The position numbers and the translations under genes were made by a program. DNA of 64,000 nucleotides from Pseudomonas botevensis. GTDB taxonomy: Bacteria; Pseudomonadota; Gammaproteobacteria; Pseudomonadales; Pseudomonadaceae. Position 1 is the first letter of the stretch; every line of letters begins with the position of its first letter. Below are positions 37,367-48,539 of the stretch, piece after piece. The notes beneath the pieces were generated by a model. The model was not told the DNA's origin, ran no database searches, and saw only the letters and a program-made list of their open reading frames with translations. The stretch spans positions 682,001 to 746,000 of the forward strand of contig NZ_JAHTKI010000001.1 in the NCBI RefSeq assembly GCF_019145475.1, read 5' to 3'.

Positions 37367-37379
37367 ATTGATGATCAAT
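37367..37379. promoter_or_regulatory. palindrome upstream of davB
   Basis: ATTGATGATCAAT is a perfect 6-1-6 palindrome about 118-130 bases upstream of davB. Its AT-rich symmetry is compatible with an Lrp/AsnC-family site, and such a regulator is encoded next door. Binding is unproven. Confidence 0.35.
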
Positions 37380-37457
37380 GTGACGATGTTGATGCGCATA
37401 TCGACTACTGTCGAAGCGGACTAGCCTGCGAACGAGGTGATCAGGCGACCGAAAAAC

Positions 37458-37955
37458 TCAAACCGGATGCCCCCGGTCAATCTTGCTGCTCAGAATGATC
37501 GACGTCGTGGTTTTTTCCACCCCGTCCACACTGCCGATCTGATCCAGCAACTGATCCAGTTGCTCCGGCGAATCGGTACGCAGCCACGCCACGTAATCAA
37601 ATTCGCCACTCACGGCACACAACTGCTGTACCTGCGCCATCGCACTCAGCCGCCGCAACACTTCTTTGCCGGAGCGCGGTTGAACCTTGATCCCGACATA
37701 CGCCTGCAACCCGCCATCGACTACCCGCTGGCCAAGGCGTACGCCATAACCGGTGATCACTTTGGCCTTTTCCAGCCGCGCCAGGCGTGACGTCACGGTC
37801 GTACGAGCGATCCCGAGTTGCCGGGCCAGCATCGCCACGCTCTCGCGGGCGTTGATTTGCAGGGCCGCGATCAATTGGCGATCGATTTCATCAAGCACGG
37901 GGGGGCGAGTTTCTGGCAAGGGGACTCCATGAGCACGGGACGGTGGCTTGTGCAT
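37458..37955 (-). CDS. Lrp/AsnC-family regulator, likely of davBA
   Basis: The protein has an N-terminal helix-turn-helix (LDEIDRQLIAALQINARESV … LGIARTTVTSRLARLE) and a C-terminal ligand-binding RAM domain (VQQLCAVSGEFDYVAWLRT). The ATG at 37955 gives 165 residues. The frame is open upstream to 38072, but that part is not family-like. Its place upstream of davBA suggests it senses lysine or a related amino acid. Confidence 0.85.
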   Translation of the reverse strand: MHKPPSRAHGVPLPETRPPVLDEIDRQLIAALQINARESVAMLARQLGIARTTVTSRLARLEKAKVITGYGVRLGQRVVDGGLQAYVGIKVQPRSGKEVLRRLSAMAQVQQLCAVSGEFDYVAWLRTDSPEQLDQLLDQIGSVDGVEKTTTSIILSSKIDRGHPV

Positions 37956-38072
37956 GTTACAGATTCGGTCTGTGCGACGCTTGTGGACCATTATCGGAGC
38001 GGCCCGGTGTACGTGGACACTTTCCGGATTTTGAGGGTGGGCGACTGGATAAAAAGGGGAGGCCAGAAACAC

Positions 38073-38098
38073 GAAAGCCGCGCATTTGCGCGGCTTTC
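38073..38098 (-). terminator. terminator downstream of the tRNA
   Basis: GAAAGCCGCGC-ATTT-GCGCGGCTTTC is a perfect 11-bp stem starting 5 bases after the tRNA CCA end. Confidence 0.85.
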
Positions 38099-38102
38099 AA
38101 TT

Positions 38103-38179
38103 TGGTGGGCCCACACGGACTTGAACCGTGGACCAAAGGATTATGAGTCCTCTGCTCTAACCAACTGAGCTATAGGCCC
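38103..38179 (-). tRNA. tRNA with CAT anticodon, best read as tRNA-Ile2 (lysidine type)
   Basis: The 77-base sequence folds as a full cloverleaf with encoded CCA: acceptor GGGCCTA/TGGGCCC, anticodon loop CTCATAA, and T arm CACGG-TTCAAGT-CCGTG. The anticodon CAT could mean Met. The C4-G69 and C5-G68 acceptor pairs, which TilS uses to recognise the AUA isoleucine tRNA in E. coli, argue for tRNA-Ile2. Confidence 0.85.
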
Positions 38180-38194
38180 TCAGTAGGTCGCGGA

Positions 38195-41100
38195 TTATAG
38201 CGACGGTTTCTCGGCTGTGCTATCCGAATAATTGGTTACGGCTATGCGAAGAAACGTCGCGGCGAATTCCTCTGGTGGCAAGGGCAGGCTGACGATGTAG
38301 CCCTGGATCTGTTCGCAGCCTTCGGCGGCGAGGAATTGTTGTTGGGCCTGGGTTTCCACACCTTCGGCGATCACAGTGAATTGCATGCTGCGGCCCAGGG
38401 CGATGATGGCGCGGACAATCGCCGCGTCGTGGGGGTCGTCGGGCAGGCCGCGAACGAAAGACTGGTCGATCTTGAGGATGTCCAGGGGCAGACGCTTGAG
38501 GTAACTCAGCGAGGAATAACCGGTGCCGAAGTCGTCGATGGCCAGTTGAACGCCGAGGTGTTTGAGCTGATGGAGTACCGCCAGTGCCTCTTCGGCCTGG
38601 CTCATGATGAAGTTTTCGGTAATTTCCAGTTGCAGTAAATCCGGGTTGAGAAGGTTGTCCTTGAGCAGTTGCTCGATCCGTCCCAGCAGGTTGGGCTGAC
38701 GCAGCTGCGCACCGGCGAGGTTGACCGAGAGCGGGCCGAGGCAGTCGTAGATCTGGTTCCACTCGAACATCTGCCGGCACGCGGTTTCCAGCACCCAGTC
38801 ACCGATCTGCAGGATCATGCCGTTTTCTTCGGCCAGCGGAATGAAATGCTCCGGCGGCACATCGCCGAAGGTTGGGTGACGCCAGCGGATCAGGGCTTCG
38901 GCGCCGACGAGGCTGTGGTCATCGAGGCTGATTTTCGGCTGGTAGTAGAGATACAACTCGTCGCGCTCGATGGCGCGGCGCAGTTCGTGTTCCAGAGCGA
39001 TTCGCTCGCTGGCCTGGGCGGTCAGGTCGCGGGTGTAGCTTTCGACGCGGTTGCGGCCCTTGGCCTTGGAGCGGTACATCGCCGCGTCGGCGTTTTTCAC
39101 CAGCGTTGCCACATCACAGCCGTCGCGCGGGTACAGGCTGGTGCCGATGCTGGCGCTGATGAAGAACTCATGTTCCCCGGCCTGGAACGGTGCGCTGAAG
39201 CAATTGAGCAGCTTGGTGGCGATGTTGTCGGCGTCGCTGGCCTGTTGCAGGCCGGGCAGCAGGATGATGAATTCGTCGCCACCCAGGCGCGCCACGGTAT
39301 CGATGTCACGCAGCTGTTCCTTGAGGCGCACGGCGATGCCTTTGAGCAGCAGGTCGCCAACCGGGTGACCCAGGCTGTCATTGATGTGCTTGAAGCGATC
39401 CAGATCGAGAAACAGGACCGCGCCCTGACCACCGTTTTCTTGTTGGTTGTTCAGCGCCATGAGCAGGCGGCTTTCGAACAGCGTGCGGTTCGGCAGGCCG
39501 GTGAGCGGGTCATGGTGGGCCTGGTAATCGAGTCTGGCCTGAGCGTGCTTGAGGCTGGAAATGTCGGCGAACACGGCAACAAAGTGGGTGATGAACTTGT
39601 CGCGATTGCGCACGGCGCTGATCGTCAGCCAGCTCGGATACAACTCGCCATTCTTGCGCCGGTTGGAAATCTCGCCCTGCCAGTGACCTTCGGCGGTCAA
39701 CTGATGCCACATCGCCGCATAGAAGGCGCTGTCATGCAGTCCCGAGGCCAGCAGGCGCGGGGTGTGGCCGAGGGCTTCGCTTTCGCTGTAACCGGTGATT
39801 TCGGTAAAGGCGCGATTGACCGCGCTGATGTGTTGCTGGGTGTCGGTGATCAACACGCCCTCGGCGGTGCTTTCGAACACGGTCGCCGCTTGTTGCAGCT
39901 TTTCCTGCATCAGGTGTCGCTCGGTGATGTCCCGGGCGATGGTCAACATGCAGTTGTCGTCGCCGATCGGCAGGGGACGGCTGGACACTTCGCAGAGACG
40001 GATCTGCCCGTCGCTGCGGCGGATGTGGCAGGTGAAATCACGGACGAAACCGTCACGGTGCAGCAGGTCGAGCATCTGCTTGCGCTCGTTGAGATTGACC
40101 CAGATCCCCAGATCCAGCGCCGAGCGATCCACCGACATGGCGCTGTTGAACCCGGTGATGCGGCTGAAACCTTCATTGACTTCCATCAGCAGGCCATCGC
40201 TCTGGCGCGACAGCAGCAAGCCGTCCGGCGAGGCGTGGAAGGCCTTGGCGAACTTCTCTTCGGAGGTTTGCAACTGCTGCTGGGTTTCCTTGAGCTGGGT
40301 GATGTCACGTACCACGACCACCAGCGCCGGGGTGGTGTCGAGGTCGAATGGCTCGGCGGAAATCAGGCCGGTGAACACCTGGCCATTATTGCGGCGAAAG
40401 GGCATCTCCAGGTTGCGGATACTGCCGGCCTGCAGCCGCTGCAACAGCCCGGGGCCGACGCCGGGAATACCCCAGATATTGAGCTCGGTGGCGGTCTGGC
40501 CGACCACATCTTCGGCCTTGAGCCCGATCTGTTCCTCGAAGGCTTCGTTGACTTCCAGCAGGCAACCATCCGACAGCCGTGCTATCACCAGAATGTCCGG
40601 GCATTGCTGGAAAACCGAGGCGAACTTCTGCTCCGACTGGCGCAGCGCATCCTCGGTGCGCTTGGCTTCGCTGATGTCGATCATTAGTCCGCGCATCACC
40701 GGCTCGTGGCCGTGTTCGATCAGGCTGACGATATCGCGCACCCACAGGCAGCGGCCATCGGCGGTGATCACGCGGTAATCGAGGCTGTGGTCGCGTCCGG
40801 CGAGGACTTCGTGATCGCAGAAACTCTGCGCGCGGGTCAGGTCCGCCGGATGGATGATGTTGCGCCAGAAGCCCGGGATCAGCCAGTGGGACAGTGGATA
40901 ACCGAGCAGGTCTTCAGCATGGGGCGACACGTAGCTGTAGGTGAAGTCGCTGATCCGTGCTTCCCAGGCAATCGCCGACAGACTCTCCACCAGTCCGCGA
41001 TAGTGGTACTCGCTACTGCGCAACTCCTGTTCGAGGTCGATACGCCGGGAGATTTCCGAACTCAGCCGGCGGTTGATGCGAATCACCACCGCCAGCACGA

Positions 41101-41941
41101 TCACCAGCAGCGTCAGGCCGGGCAGGCCGTAAACCAGCAGATCTGACCAGAATGTCCGATGATCGAGGACATTGCCCACCCAATGCTCCTGGATGGAACT
41201 GATTTCCTCCGGGCTCATGTCCGCCAGGACCTTGTCCAGAATGCCCACCAGCATTTTGTTGTCACGGGGCACGCCCATCGCCAGTTGATAGCGATACGGC
41301 GTTTCGCCGCTGACGTACAGGCCGTCGAGTTTGAGCTGGCGCAGGCTCCAGACACTGGAGGCGAGATCGCCGACTACTGCGTCGACTTCGTCGGTCGCCA
41401 GGGCCTGCAAGGCCGAGCTGACATTGGGCATTGCCACCAGATTCAGGTCGGGATGGTGGGTGCGCAGCAGTTCGTGGGGGGCATAGTTTTCCACCACGGC
41501 GATTTTCAGGCCATACAAGTCTTCCAGTTTGCGCGGCTGTGGCCCGCCGACGTGGGCGAGGATGACAATCGGGAAGTCCAGGTAGGGACGGGTGAACGAC
41601 AGATACGTCTGGCGTTCGGGGGTGGACATGATGCCGGGCAGCAGATCGAGGGAGCCTTGTTTGGCCTGTTCCAGCACCACCGACCAGTTCACCGGCTCGA
41701 TGGGCGTGAGTTTGATCGCCAGGCGCTGGCGAATCACGTCGATGTAATCGGCCGCCAGACCCTGATAGCGACCCTGATCGTCGCGAAACTCGAAGGGGGG
41801 CCACGACGCATCGACACCCAGGCGCAAGTCCGGGTGGGCCGCCAACCAGCTACGTTCTTCGTCGGAAAGAGTCAGCGCGCCAGCCGTTGCGGTCCAGGTC
41901 ATCAGCGACAGCAAAAAAAGCACGGTCGGCAGTCTGGGCAT
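38195..41941 (-). CDS. rmcA: RmcA-type multidomain c-di-GMP protein (SBP, PAS, GGDEF, EAL)
   Basis: The 1248-residue protein has a signal peptide, a periplasmic SBP_bac_3 sensor (about 25-260) and a membrane helix (about 270-290). About four PAS domains (310-800) follow, then GGDEF (motif GGDEF near 887) and EAL (motif EALIRW near 1012). Both catalytic signatures are intact. The architecture, length and place next to rpoD match RmcA (PA0575, 1245 residues), which lowers c-di-GMP in response to redox state. The ATG at 41941 precedes the signal peptide. The frame is open upstream to 42031. Confidence 0.9.
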   Translation of the reverse strand: MPRLPTVLFLLSLMTWTATAGALTLSDEERSWLAAHPDLRLGVDASWPPFEFRDDQGRYQGLAADYIDVIRQRLAIKLTPIEPVNWSVVLEQAKQGSLDLLPGIMSTPERQTYLSFTRPYLDFPIVILAHVGGPQPRKLEDLYGLKIAVVENYAPHELLRTHHPDLNLVAMPNVSSALQALATDEVDAVVGDLASSVWSLRQLKLDGLYVSGETPYRYQLAMGVPRDNKMLVGILDKVLADMSPEEISSIQEHWVGNVLDHRTFWSDLLVYGLPGLTLLVIVLAVVIRINRRLSSEISRRIDLEQELRSSEYHYRGLVESLSAIAWEARISDFTYSYVSPHAEDLLGYPLSHWLIPGFWRNIIHPADLTRAQSFCDHEVLAGRDHSLDYRVITADGRCLWVRDIVSLIEHGHEPVMRGLMIDISEAKRTEDALRQSEQKFASVFQQCPDILVIARLSDGCLLEVNEAFEEQIGLKAEDVVGQTATELNIWGIPGVGPGLLQRLQAGSIRNLEMPFRRNNGQVFTGLISAEPFDLDTTPALVVVVRDITQLKETQQQLQTSEEKFAKAFHASPDGLLLSRQSDGLLMEVNEGFSRITGFNSAMSVDRSALDLGIWVNLNERKQMLDLLHRDGFVRDFTCHIRRSDGQIRLCEVSSRPLPIGDDNCMLTIARDITERHLMQEKLQQAATVFESTAEGVLITDTQQHISAVNRAFTEITGYSESEALGHTPRLLASGLHDSAFYAAMWHQLTAEGHWQGEISNRRKNGELYPSWLTISAVRNRDKFITHFVAVFADISSLKHAQARLDYQAHHDPLTGLPNRTLFESRLLMALNNQQENGGQGAVLFLDLDRFKHINDSLGHPVGDLLLKGIAVRLKEQLRDIDTVARLGGDEFIILLPGLQQASDADNIATKLLNCFSAPFQAGEHEFFISASIGTSLYPRDGCDVATLVKNADAAMYRSKAKGRNRVESYTRDLTAQASERIALEHELRRAIERDELYLYYQPKISLDDHSLVGAEALIRWRHPTFGDVPPEHFIPLAEENGMILQIGDWVLETACRQMFEWNQIYDCLGPLSVNLAGAQLRQPNLLGRIEQLLKDNLLNPDLLQLEITENFIMSQAEEALAVLHQLKHLGVQLAIDDFGTGYSSLSYLKRLPLDILKIDQSFVRGLPDDPHDAAIVRAIIALGRSMQFTVIAEGVETQAQQQFLAAEGCEQIQGYIVSLPLPPEEFAATFLRIAVTNYSDSTAEKPSL

Positions 41942-42031
41942 AACGGTCTCGTTATGGCTCGGGGAATGTTTCGAGTGTAGACGGGGTATGCGTGGGGAGG
42001 GGGCTGCGAAGTATTTAATCTGCATAAACAA

Positions 42032-42055
42032 AACCCCCGGCCTGGGCCGGGGGTT
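42032..42055 (-). terminator. rpoD intrinsic terminator
   Basis: Minus-strand AACCCCCGGCC…GGCCGGGGGTT is followed by TTGTTTATG, 7 bases after the rpoD stop. Confidence 0.92.
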
Positions 42056-42061
42056 CTGGTA

Positions 42062-43909
<1,848 letters not shown>

Positions 43910-43976
43910 AACACCCTATCCACTGAAGGTCTTGGCGGGCAAAAAACAAGCCGAGGATTATACCTGAGCTATGACC

Positions 43977-45944
43977 TCACGCGCCAGTTGAGGTCGGGTT
44001 TGATGCGGAAACATTGCGACTCAATAGGTCGCGCAGTTGGTTTTTCTCTTCGGTACTCAATTCGCTTTGACGGGCTTTTCTGAGTAGTTGTTCCAGGTTT
44101 CGCTCGCGTTGGCGGGCTGACAAGCTAGTAATGGTGTCGAAAAACTGTTGTTCAAGGTTGTCTCCGTCGATCAGCCATTCCTTTTCCGCCAGTGCCTTGA
44201 GCAGGCGTCCCTGTTCGGTTCCGTGCCATCGCGCGATCAACTGAAATGAGTTTAGCTTGGGATTCTTCTGTACGGCTTCGAGCAGTGCCACCAACAGCTG
44301 TGCGTTGGTCTGGTTTTCGTCGGCAAAGTGCCCGGCATCCTCGACTTTTTCCGCCAGTTGCGGGTGATGCAGCAAGGTGCGCAGGGCTGCCAGTGTGGGT
44401 GGTTCGACGGCCGCCGGCACTCGCGGGGCACGTGGCTGGTCGCGATCGCCGCCGCGCTTGCCGTTCTTGTCCCAGGGTTTTTTGTCCCATTTCTTGCCGC
44501 CGGTGCCGGGCTTCTTCGGCGTCCACTCCTGCTGCGGCACATACATGTCCTGTGCCTGCGGCTGATGATAGTCGCTGTAATCCGGCATGGCGTCGTAATC
44601 GATGCCTGGATCATAGGCGGGTGGCGCTTCCTGCGGAGCGCTCTGGGCCAGTTGGCTGACGGTTTCGCTGCTCAGGCCGGTGATTTCGGTCAGGCGCTGG
44701 CGCATCAGGATGCGCAGGTTGGCACCGGGCACCTTGTCGATCAGCGGTGCAGCGAGCGTTGCCATGTGCGCCTTGCCTTCGAGTGAGCGTGGGTCGGCTT
44801 CCTCGGTCAACTGCTGGAAGAAATAATCCGCCAGTGGCTGGGCATGCTGATTGATGCGGGCGCGGAAGGCATCGGTGCCTTCCGCGCGGATCAAGGTGTC
44901 CGGATCCTCGCCTTCGGGCAGGAACAGAAAGCGTGCCCGGCGCCCGTCCTGCAGGCTGCTCAGGGTGGCTTCCAGGGCGCGCCACGCGGCGTTGCGGCCG
45001 GCCTGGTCACCGTCGAAGCAGAACAATACGTTCGGCACTACGCGAAACAGGCGCTTGAGGTGTTCTTCGCTGGTGGCGGTGCCCAGTGTTGCGACGGCAT
45101 TGCGCAAGCCCTGTTGGGCCAGAGCGATGACGTCCATGTAGCCCTCGACGACGATGATTTCGTCGAGGTTGCGGTTGTTCTTGCGGGCTTCATAGAGGCC
45201 GTAGAGTTCCTGGCCCTTGTGGAAGACCGGGGTTTCCGGTGAGTTCAGGTACTTGGGTTTGTCGTCCCCGAGTACTCGCCCACCGAAGGCGATGATGCGC
45301 CCACGGGTGTCGCGGATCGGGAACATCACGCGATCGCGGAAGCGGTCATAGCGTTTGCCGGTTTCGGCGTTCTCGATCAGCAACCCGGCGTCGATCATGG
45401 CTTTCTGCTGCAGGGTGTCGCTGCTCAGGTGCCTGAACAGATTGTCCCAGCCCGGCGGGGCGAAACCTAGGCCGAAGTCCCGGGCAATTTCGCCGGTCAG
45501 GCCGCGGCCCTTGAGGTAATCCACGGCAGCTTTGCGTGCCGGGTGGCTCTTGAGTGCCTGGCGGTAAAAGTCAGCGGCGGCAGTGAGCAGCGGGTACAGC
45601 GGCGAATCGGTCGGTTGACGCGGCTTGTGCGAGCGACCGCTTTCTTCGCGGGGGACTTCCATGCCGGCCGCTTTGGCCAGATCCTCGACGGCCTGGGGGA
45701 AGTCCAGGTTGTCGTGATCCATGAGAAAACCGAGCGCGTTGCCGCCGGCACCGCAACCGAAGCAGTAATAGAACTGCTTGTCGGGGCTCACGCTGAACGA
45801 CGGGGTTTTCTCTTTGTGGAACGGGCAGCAGGCGGTGTAGTTCTTGCCGGCCTTCTTCAATTGCACGCGCGAGCTGACCACATCGACGATGTCGGTGCGG
45901 TTCAGAAGGTCGTCAATGAAGCTCTGGGGGATCAACCCGGCCAT
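43977..45944 (-). CDS. dnaG: DNA primase DnaG
   Basis: DnaG makes the RNA primers for DNA replication. The 655-residue protein has the N-terminal zinc site C-CPFHKEKTPSF … FYYCFGCGAGGNA, and the TOPRIM core with VVEGYMDVIAL and FDGDQAGRNAA. A variable Lys/Pro/Gln-rich linker (about 470-520) precedes the helicase-binding C-terminus. The ATG at 45944 (MAGLIPQSFIDDLLNRTDI) is the family start. Confidence 0.98.
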   Translation of the reverse strand: MAGLIPQSFIDDLLNRTDIVDVVSSRVQLKKAGKNYTACCPFHKEKTPSFSVSPDKQFYYCFGCGAGGNALGFLMDHDNLDFPQAVEDLAKAAGMEVPREESGRSHKPRQPTDSPLYPLLTAAADFYRQALKSHPARKAAVDYLKGRGLTGEIARDFGLGFAPPGWDNLFRHLSSDTLQQKAMIDAGLLIENAETGKRYDRFRDRVMFPIRDTRGRIIAFGGRVLGDDKPKYLNSPETPVFHKGQELYGLYEARKNNRNLDEIIVVEGYMDVIALAQQGLRNAVATLGTATSEEHLKRLFRVVPNVLFCFDGDQAGRNAAWRALEATLSSLQDGRRARFLFLPEGEDPDTLIRAEGTDAFRARINQHAQPLADYFFQQLTEEADPRSLEGKAHMATLAAPLIDKVPGANLRILMRQRLTEITGLSSETVSQLAQSAPQEAPPAYDPGIDYDAMPDYSDYHQPQAQDMYVPQQEWTPKKPGTGGKKWDKKPWDKNGKRGGDRDQPRAPRVPAAVEPPTLAALRTLLHHPQLAEKVEDAGHFADENQTNAQLLVALLEAVQKNPKLNSFQLIARWHGTEQGRLLKALAEKEWLIDGDNLEQQFFDTITSLSARQRERNLEQLLRKARQSELSTEEKNQLRDLLSRNVSASNPTSTGA

Positions 45945-46431
45945 GGCGTTCTCGTGGTCTGCGTTGCTACTGTTATAAATCCGATGCGAAGGGCGGGCAC
46001 GGGTCGTTGATGGATGCGCGCACAAAGGGCGGCTCGACCTGGGTTGTCTGCGTAATCGCTGTCGGGAAGTGTATCTGCCGAAAATCCAGTGACGTTAGTG
46101 TCAATCAGTCTTCGACCATTTGAAAATATTGCGCTGAATCCGCTACGACCTGTCGAGGGCCTTGGGAATGCTTGTGAAGCGGGCACGCAAGCAGGTGCCT
46201 TGGGCTGATCTCGCAAGAGGAATCAGTGGGGTGTGCTCGTCAACAGCCTTGAAAAGGCTCGTCAGAAAAGACGTGCACCGCTGGCAAAAGAGCCAGGCCT
46301 GACGCGGTGAAGCAGGTTTGTCTCGGTCGCATCTGCGGCTTCGACGGTGAAGCATCAAGCGTTTTACGCAAATGCCATAAGCCCGGCGGAAGGCCGGGCT
46401 TGGGCAGAAGCTTGCTTCGAACGTCTGTGTA
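45945..46431. other. long rpsU-dnaG spacer
   Basis: These 487 bases hold no convincing gene. A weak terminator lies at the rpsU end (46379-46401). A perfect -35 hexamer TTGACA on the minus strand at 46099-46104 has no matching -10 at normal spacing. An internal promoter for dnaG-rpoD is plausible but cannot be placed by eye. Confidence 0.5.
46379..46401 (-). terminator. leaky terminator between rpsU and dnaG
   Basis: AAGCCCGGC-CTTCC-GCCGGGCTT forms a 9-bp stem 31 bases after rpsU, without a good U run (TATGGCATTTG follows). Partial termination would give much more rpsU than dnaG/rpoD message, as known for this unit in E. coli. Confidence 0.8.
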
Positions 46432-46647
46432 TTAGTACAGACGAACGGCGCGGCGCTGTTCGCGCTGAACTTTCTTGGCGTGACGCTTAACAGCAGCTGC
46501 TGCCTTGCGCTTACGCTCAGAAGTTGGCTTCTCGTAAAATTCGCGGCTACGAACTTCAGCCAGTACACCGGCTTTTTCGCAGGAGCGCTTGAAACGACGC
46601 AGAGCTACGTCGAAGGGTTCGTTCTCTTTAACTTTGACGGCTGGCAT
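46432..46647 (-). CDS. rpsU: 30S ribosomal protein S21
   Basis: The 71-residue basic protein [20 protein letters not shown]…RRAVRLY is S21, which helps 16S rRNA pair with mRNA leaders at initiation. It is the first gene of rpsU-dnaG-rpoD. Its leader holds a 13-bp inverted repeat just before the ribosome binding site. Confidence 0.99.
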
Positions 46648-46671
46648 CCAGAGCTACCTTCATTCATTACC

Positions 46672-46741
46672 GGGGTTAACATCCTCGCGGCAAAAGAGCA
46701 CTTGAAGACGTCAGTTTTTAAGGGTTGCGGATGTTAACCCC
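46672..46741 (-). promoter_or_regulatory. 13-bp inverted repeat in the rpsU leader/promoter region
   Basis: GGGGTTAACATCC (46672-46684) and GGATGTTAACCCC (46729-46741) are perfect inverted copies 44 bases apart. The near arm ends 25 bases before the rpsU start codon. In RNA they could form a long stem next to the ribosome binding site. In DNA they could be a paired operator. Confidence 0.5.
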
Positions 46742-46803
46742 TCATCGCTCGGAATGCAAAGCCTCTGATCGAAAACCGCTGGTCGGAGCATCACGCGGCG
46801 ACT

Positions 46804-46831
46804 ATTATGCGCGCCTTCGAATTCAGCCTAA
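46804..46831 (-). promoter_or_regulatory. weak candidate rpsU promoter
   Basis: Minus-strand CATAAT (46804-46809) matches five of six -10 bases. TTTAGG 17 bases upstream is a poor -35. If used, the rpsU transcript would include the whole 13-bp inverted repeat. Confidence 0.3.
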
Positions 46832-46846
46832 ACAAGGCGCAAACCC

Positions 46847-47875
46847 ATGCTAGTACTGGGATTAGAAACGTCCTGCGACGAAACCGGCGTCGCTTTATAC
46901 GACAGTGAACGCGGTCTGCTGGCCGACGCGCTGTTCAGCCAGATCGACTTGCATCGCGTCTATGGTGGCGTGGTGCCGGAGCTGGCCTCCCGCGATCACG
47001 TCAAGCGCATGCTGCCCTTGATTCGTCAGGTGTTGGCCGAGGCCGACTGTGTGCCGACCGAGATCGACGCCATCGCCTATACCGCAGGCCCGGGCCTGGT
47101 CGGCGCGCTGCTGGTGGGGGCTTCCTGTGCCCAGGCACTGGCGTTTGCCTGGGGGATTCCCGCACTCGGCGTACATCACATGGAAGGCCACTTGCTGGCG
47201 CCGATGCTAGAGCCGAAACCGCCGCAGTTTCCGTTCGTCGCTTTGTTGGTCTCGGGTGGCCATACGCAACTGGTTCAGGTCGATGGTATCGGTCAATACA
47301 GCCTGCTCGGCGAGACGCTTGACGACGCGGCTGGCGAAGCGTTCGACAAGACCGCGAAGATGATGGGCCTGAATTACCCCGGCGGACCGGAAATCGCCAA
47401 GCTGGCGCAGAAGGGTGTCGCAGGACGTTTTACCTTCCCGCGTCCGATGTGCGACCGACCGGGGCTGGATTTCAGCTTCAGCGGCTTGAAAACCTTCGCC
47501 CTCAACACCTGGCAGCAATGCGTCAGCGCCGGGGACGACGGTGAACAAGCCCGTTGCGACATCGCGCTGGCGTTCCAGCAGGCCGTGGTAGAGACTTTGA
47601 CCATCAAGTGCAAGCGTGCTCTGAAGCAGGCTGGCATGAAGCGTCTGGTGATCGCCGGTGGTGTCAGCGCCAACAAGGCGTTGCGTATTTCACTGGAAAA
47701 AATGCTCGGTGACATGAAAGGCGATGTGTTTTATGCCCGGCCTGAATTCTGCACCGACAACGGCGCGATGATCGCGTTTGCCGGTTGTCAGCGCTTGCAG
47801 GCCGGCCAGCAGGAAAGCCTGGCGATCAGCGTGCAGGCGCGCTGGCCGATGGAGCAACTGTCGGCATTGGGATGA
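46847..47875 (+). CDS. tsaD: TsaD, tRNA threonylcarbamoyladenosine transferase
   Basis: TsaD transfers the threonylcarbamoyl group to A37 of ANN-decoding tRNAs, with TsaB and TsaE. The 342-residue protein begins [19 protein letters not shown] and has the metal-binding HHMEGH motif near residues 109-114 and SGGHTQLV. The gene is divergent from rpsU and converges on plsY with a 20-base gap. Confidence 0.98.
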   Translation: MLVLGLETSCDETGVALYDSERGLLADALFSQIDLHRVYGGVVPELASRDHVKRMLPLIRQVLAEADCVPTEIDAIAYTAGPGLVGALLVGASCAQALAFAWGIPALGVHHMEGHLLAPMLEPKPPQFPFVALLVSGGHTQLVQVDGIGQYSLLGETLDDAAGEAFDKTAKMMGLNYPGGPEIAKLAQKGVAGRFTFPRPMCDRPGLDFSFSGLKTFALNTWQQCVSAGDDGEQARCDIALAFQQAVVETLTIKCKRALKQAGMKRLVIAGGVSANKALRISLEKMLGDMKGDVFYARPEFCTDNGAMIAFAGCQRLQAGQQESLAISVQARWPMEQLSALG

Positions 47876-47895
47876 GCGGCGCTCATGGGCGGTAT

Positions 47896-48465
47896 TTAAA
47901 AATGCCGTTCGCGCCCGGCAAACAGGTCGCGTAGATTGCCCCGGTGGCGCCACACGATCAGCAGCGTCAAGGTGCTCATCGGTAACAGCGCCGCCGGTTC
48001 CTGCCAGGCCAGTAACGGCAGGGTCAGCGGCGTGGCGATCAGCGCCGCCAGCGAGCTGGTGCGGGTCAGGTAGAACGTCAGCAGCCAGGCGCAGACCGCC
48101 AGCAGTGCGGCGGGCGGATACAGACCCAGCAGCATGCCGGCGGCGGTGGCGACACCCTTGCCGCCGCGAAAACGGAAATACAGCGGGAACAGGTGACCGA
48201 TCACGGCGCACACGCCGATCCACGCCTGATCCTGCAGCGAAAGGCCCATTGCCGAGGCGATCAGTACCGGCAGCAGGCCTTTGCACAGATCACCCAGCAG
48301 GGTCAGGATCGCCAGTTTGCGACCAGCCAGGCGCAGCATGTTGGTGGCGCCGGCATTACCCGAGCCACTCATTCGCGGATCCGGGTTTCCGGTCAGGCGG
48401 CTGAGCAAAATGGCGAAGGACAGCGAGCCGAGCAGGTAGGCGAGGATCGCCAGTAACCAAAACAT
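47896..48465 (-). CDS. plsY: glycerol-3-phosphate acyltransferase PlsY
   Basis: PlsY acylates glycerol-3-phosphate with acyl-phosphate in the inner membrane, the first step of phospholipid synthesis. The 189-residue protein has about five membrane segments. It carries the family motifs [12 protein letters not shown] (residues ~33-44) and [13 protein letters not shown]. It is divergent from folB with a 74-base gap. Confidence 0.96.
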   Translation of the reverse strand: MFWLLAILAYLLGSLSFAILLSRLTGNPDPRMSGSGNAGATNMLRLAGRKLAILTLLGDLCKGLLPVLIASAMGLSLQDQAWIGVCAVIGHLFPLYFRFRGGKGVATAAGMLLGLYPPAALLAVCAWLLTFYLTRTSSLAALIATPLTLPLLAWQEPAALLPMSTLTLLIVWRHRGNLRDLFAGRERHF

Positions 48466-48539
48466 GCTAACTATTCCGGGCGAGGACGCCCTGATTCTAA
48501 CGGCGCATTGCGCCCTTGTCGTGCAGCGGAGAAAAGTGC

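Noticed and set aside
46099..46104. TTGACA as a promoter for dnaG
   Set aside because: No -10-like sequence at 15-19 bases downstream on that strand.
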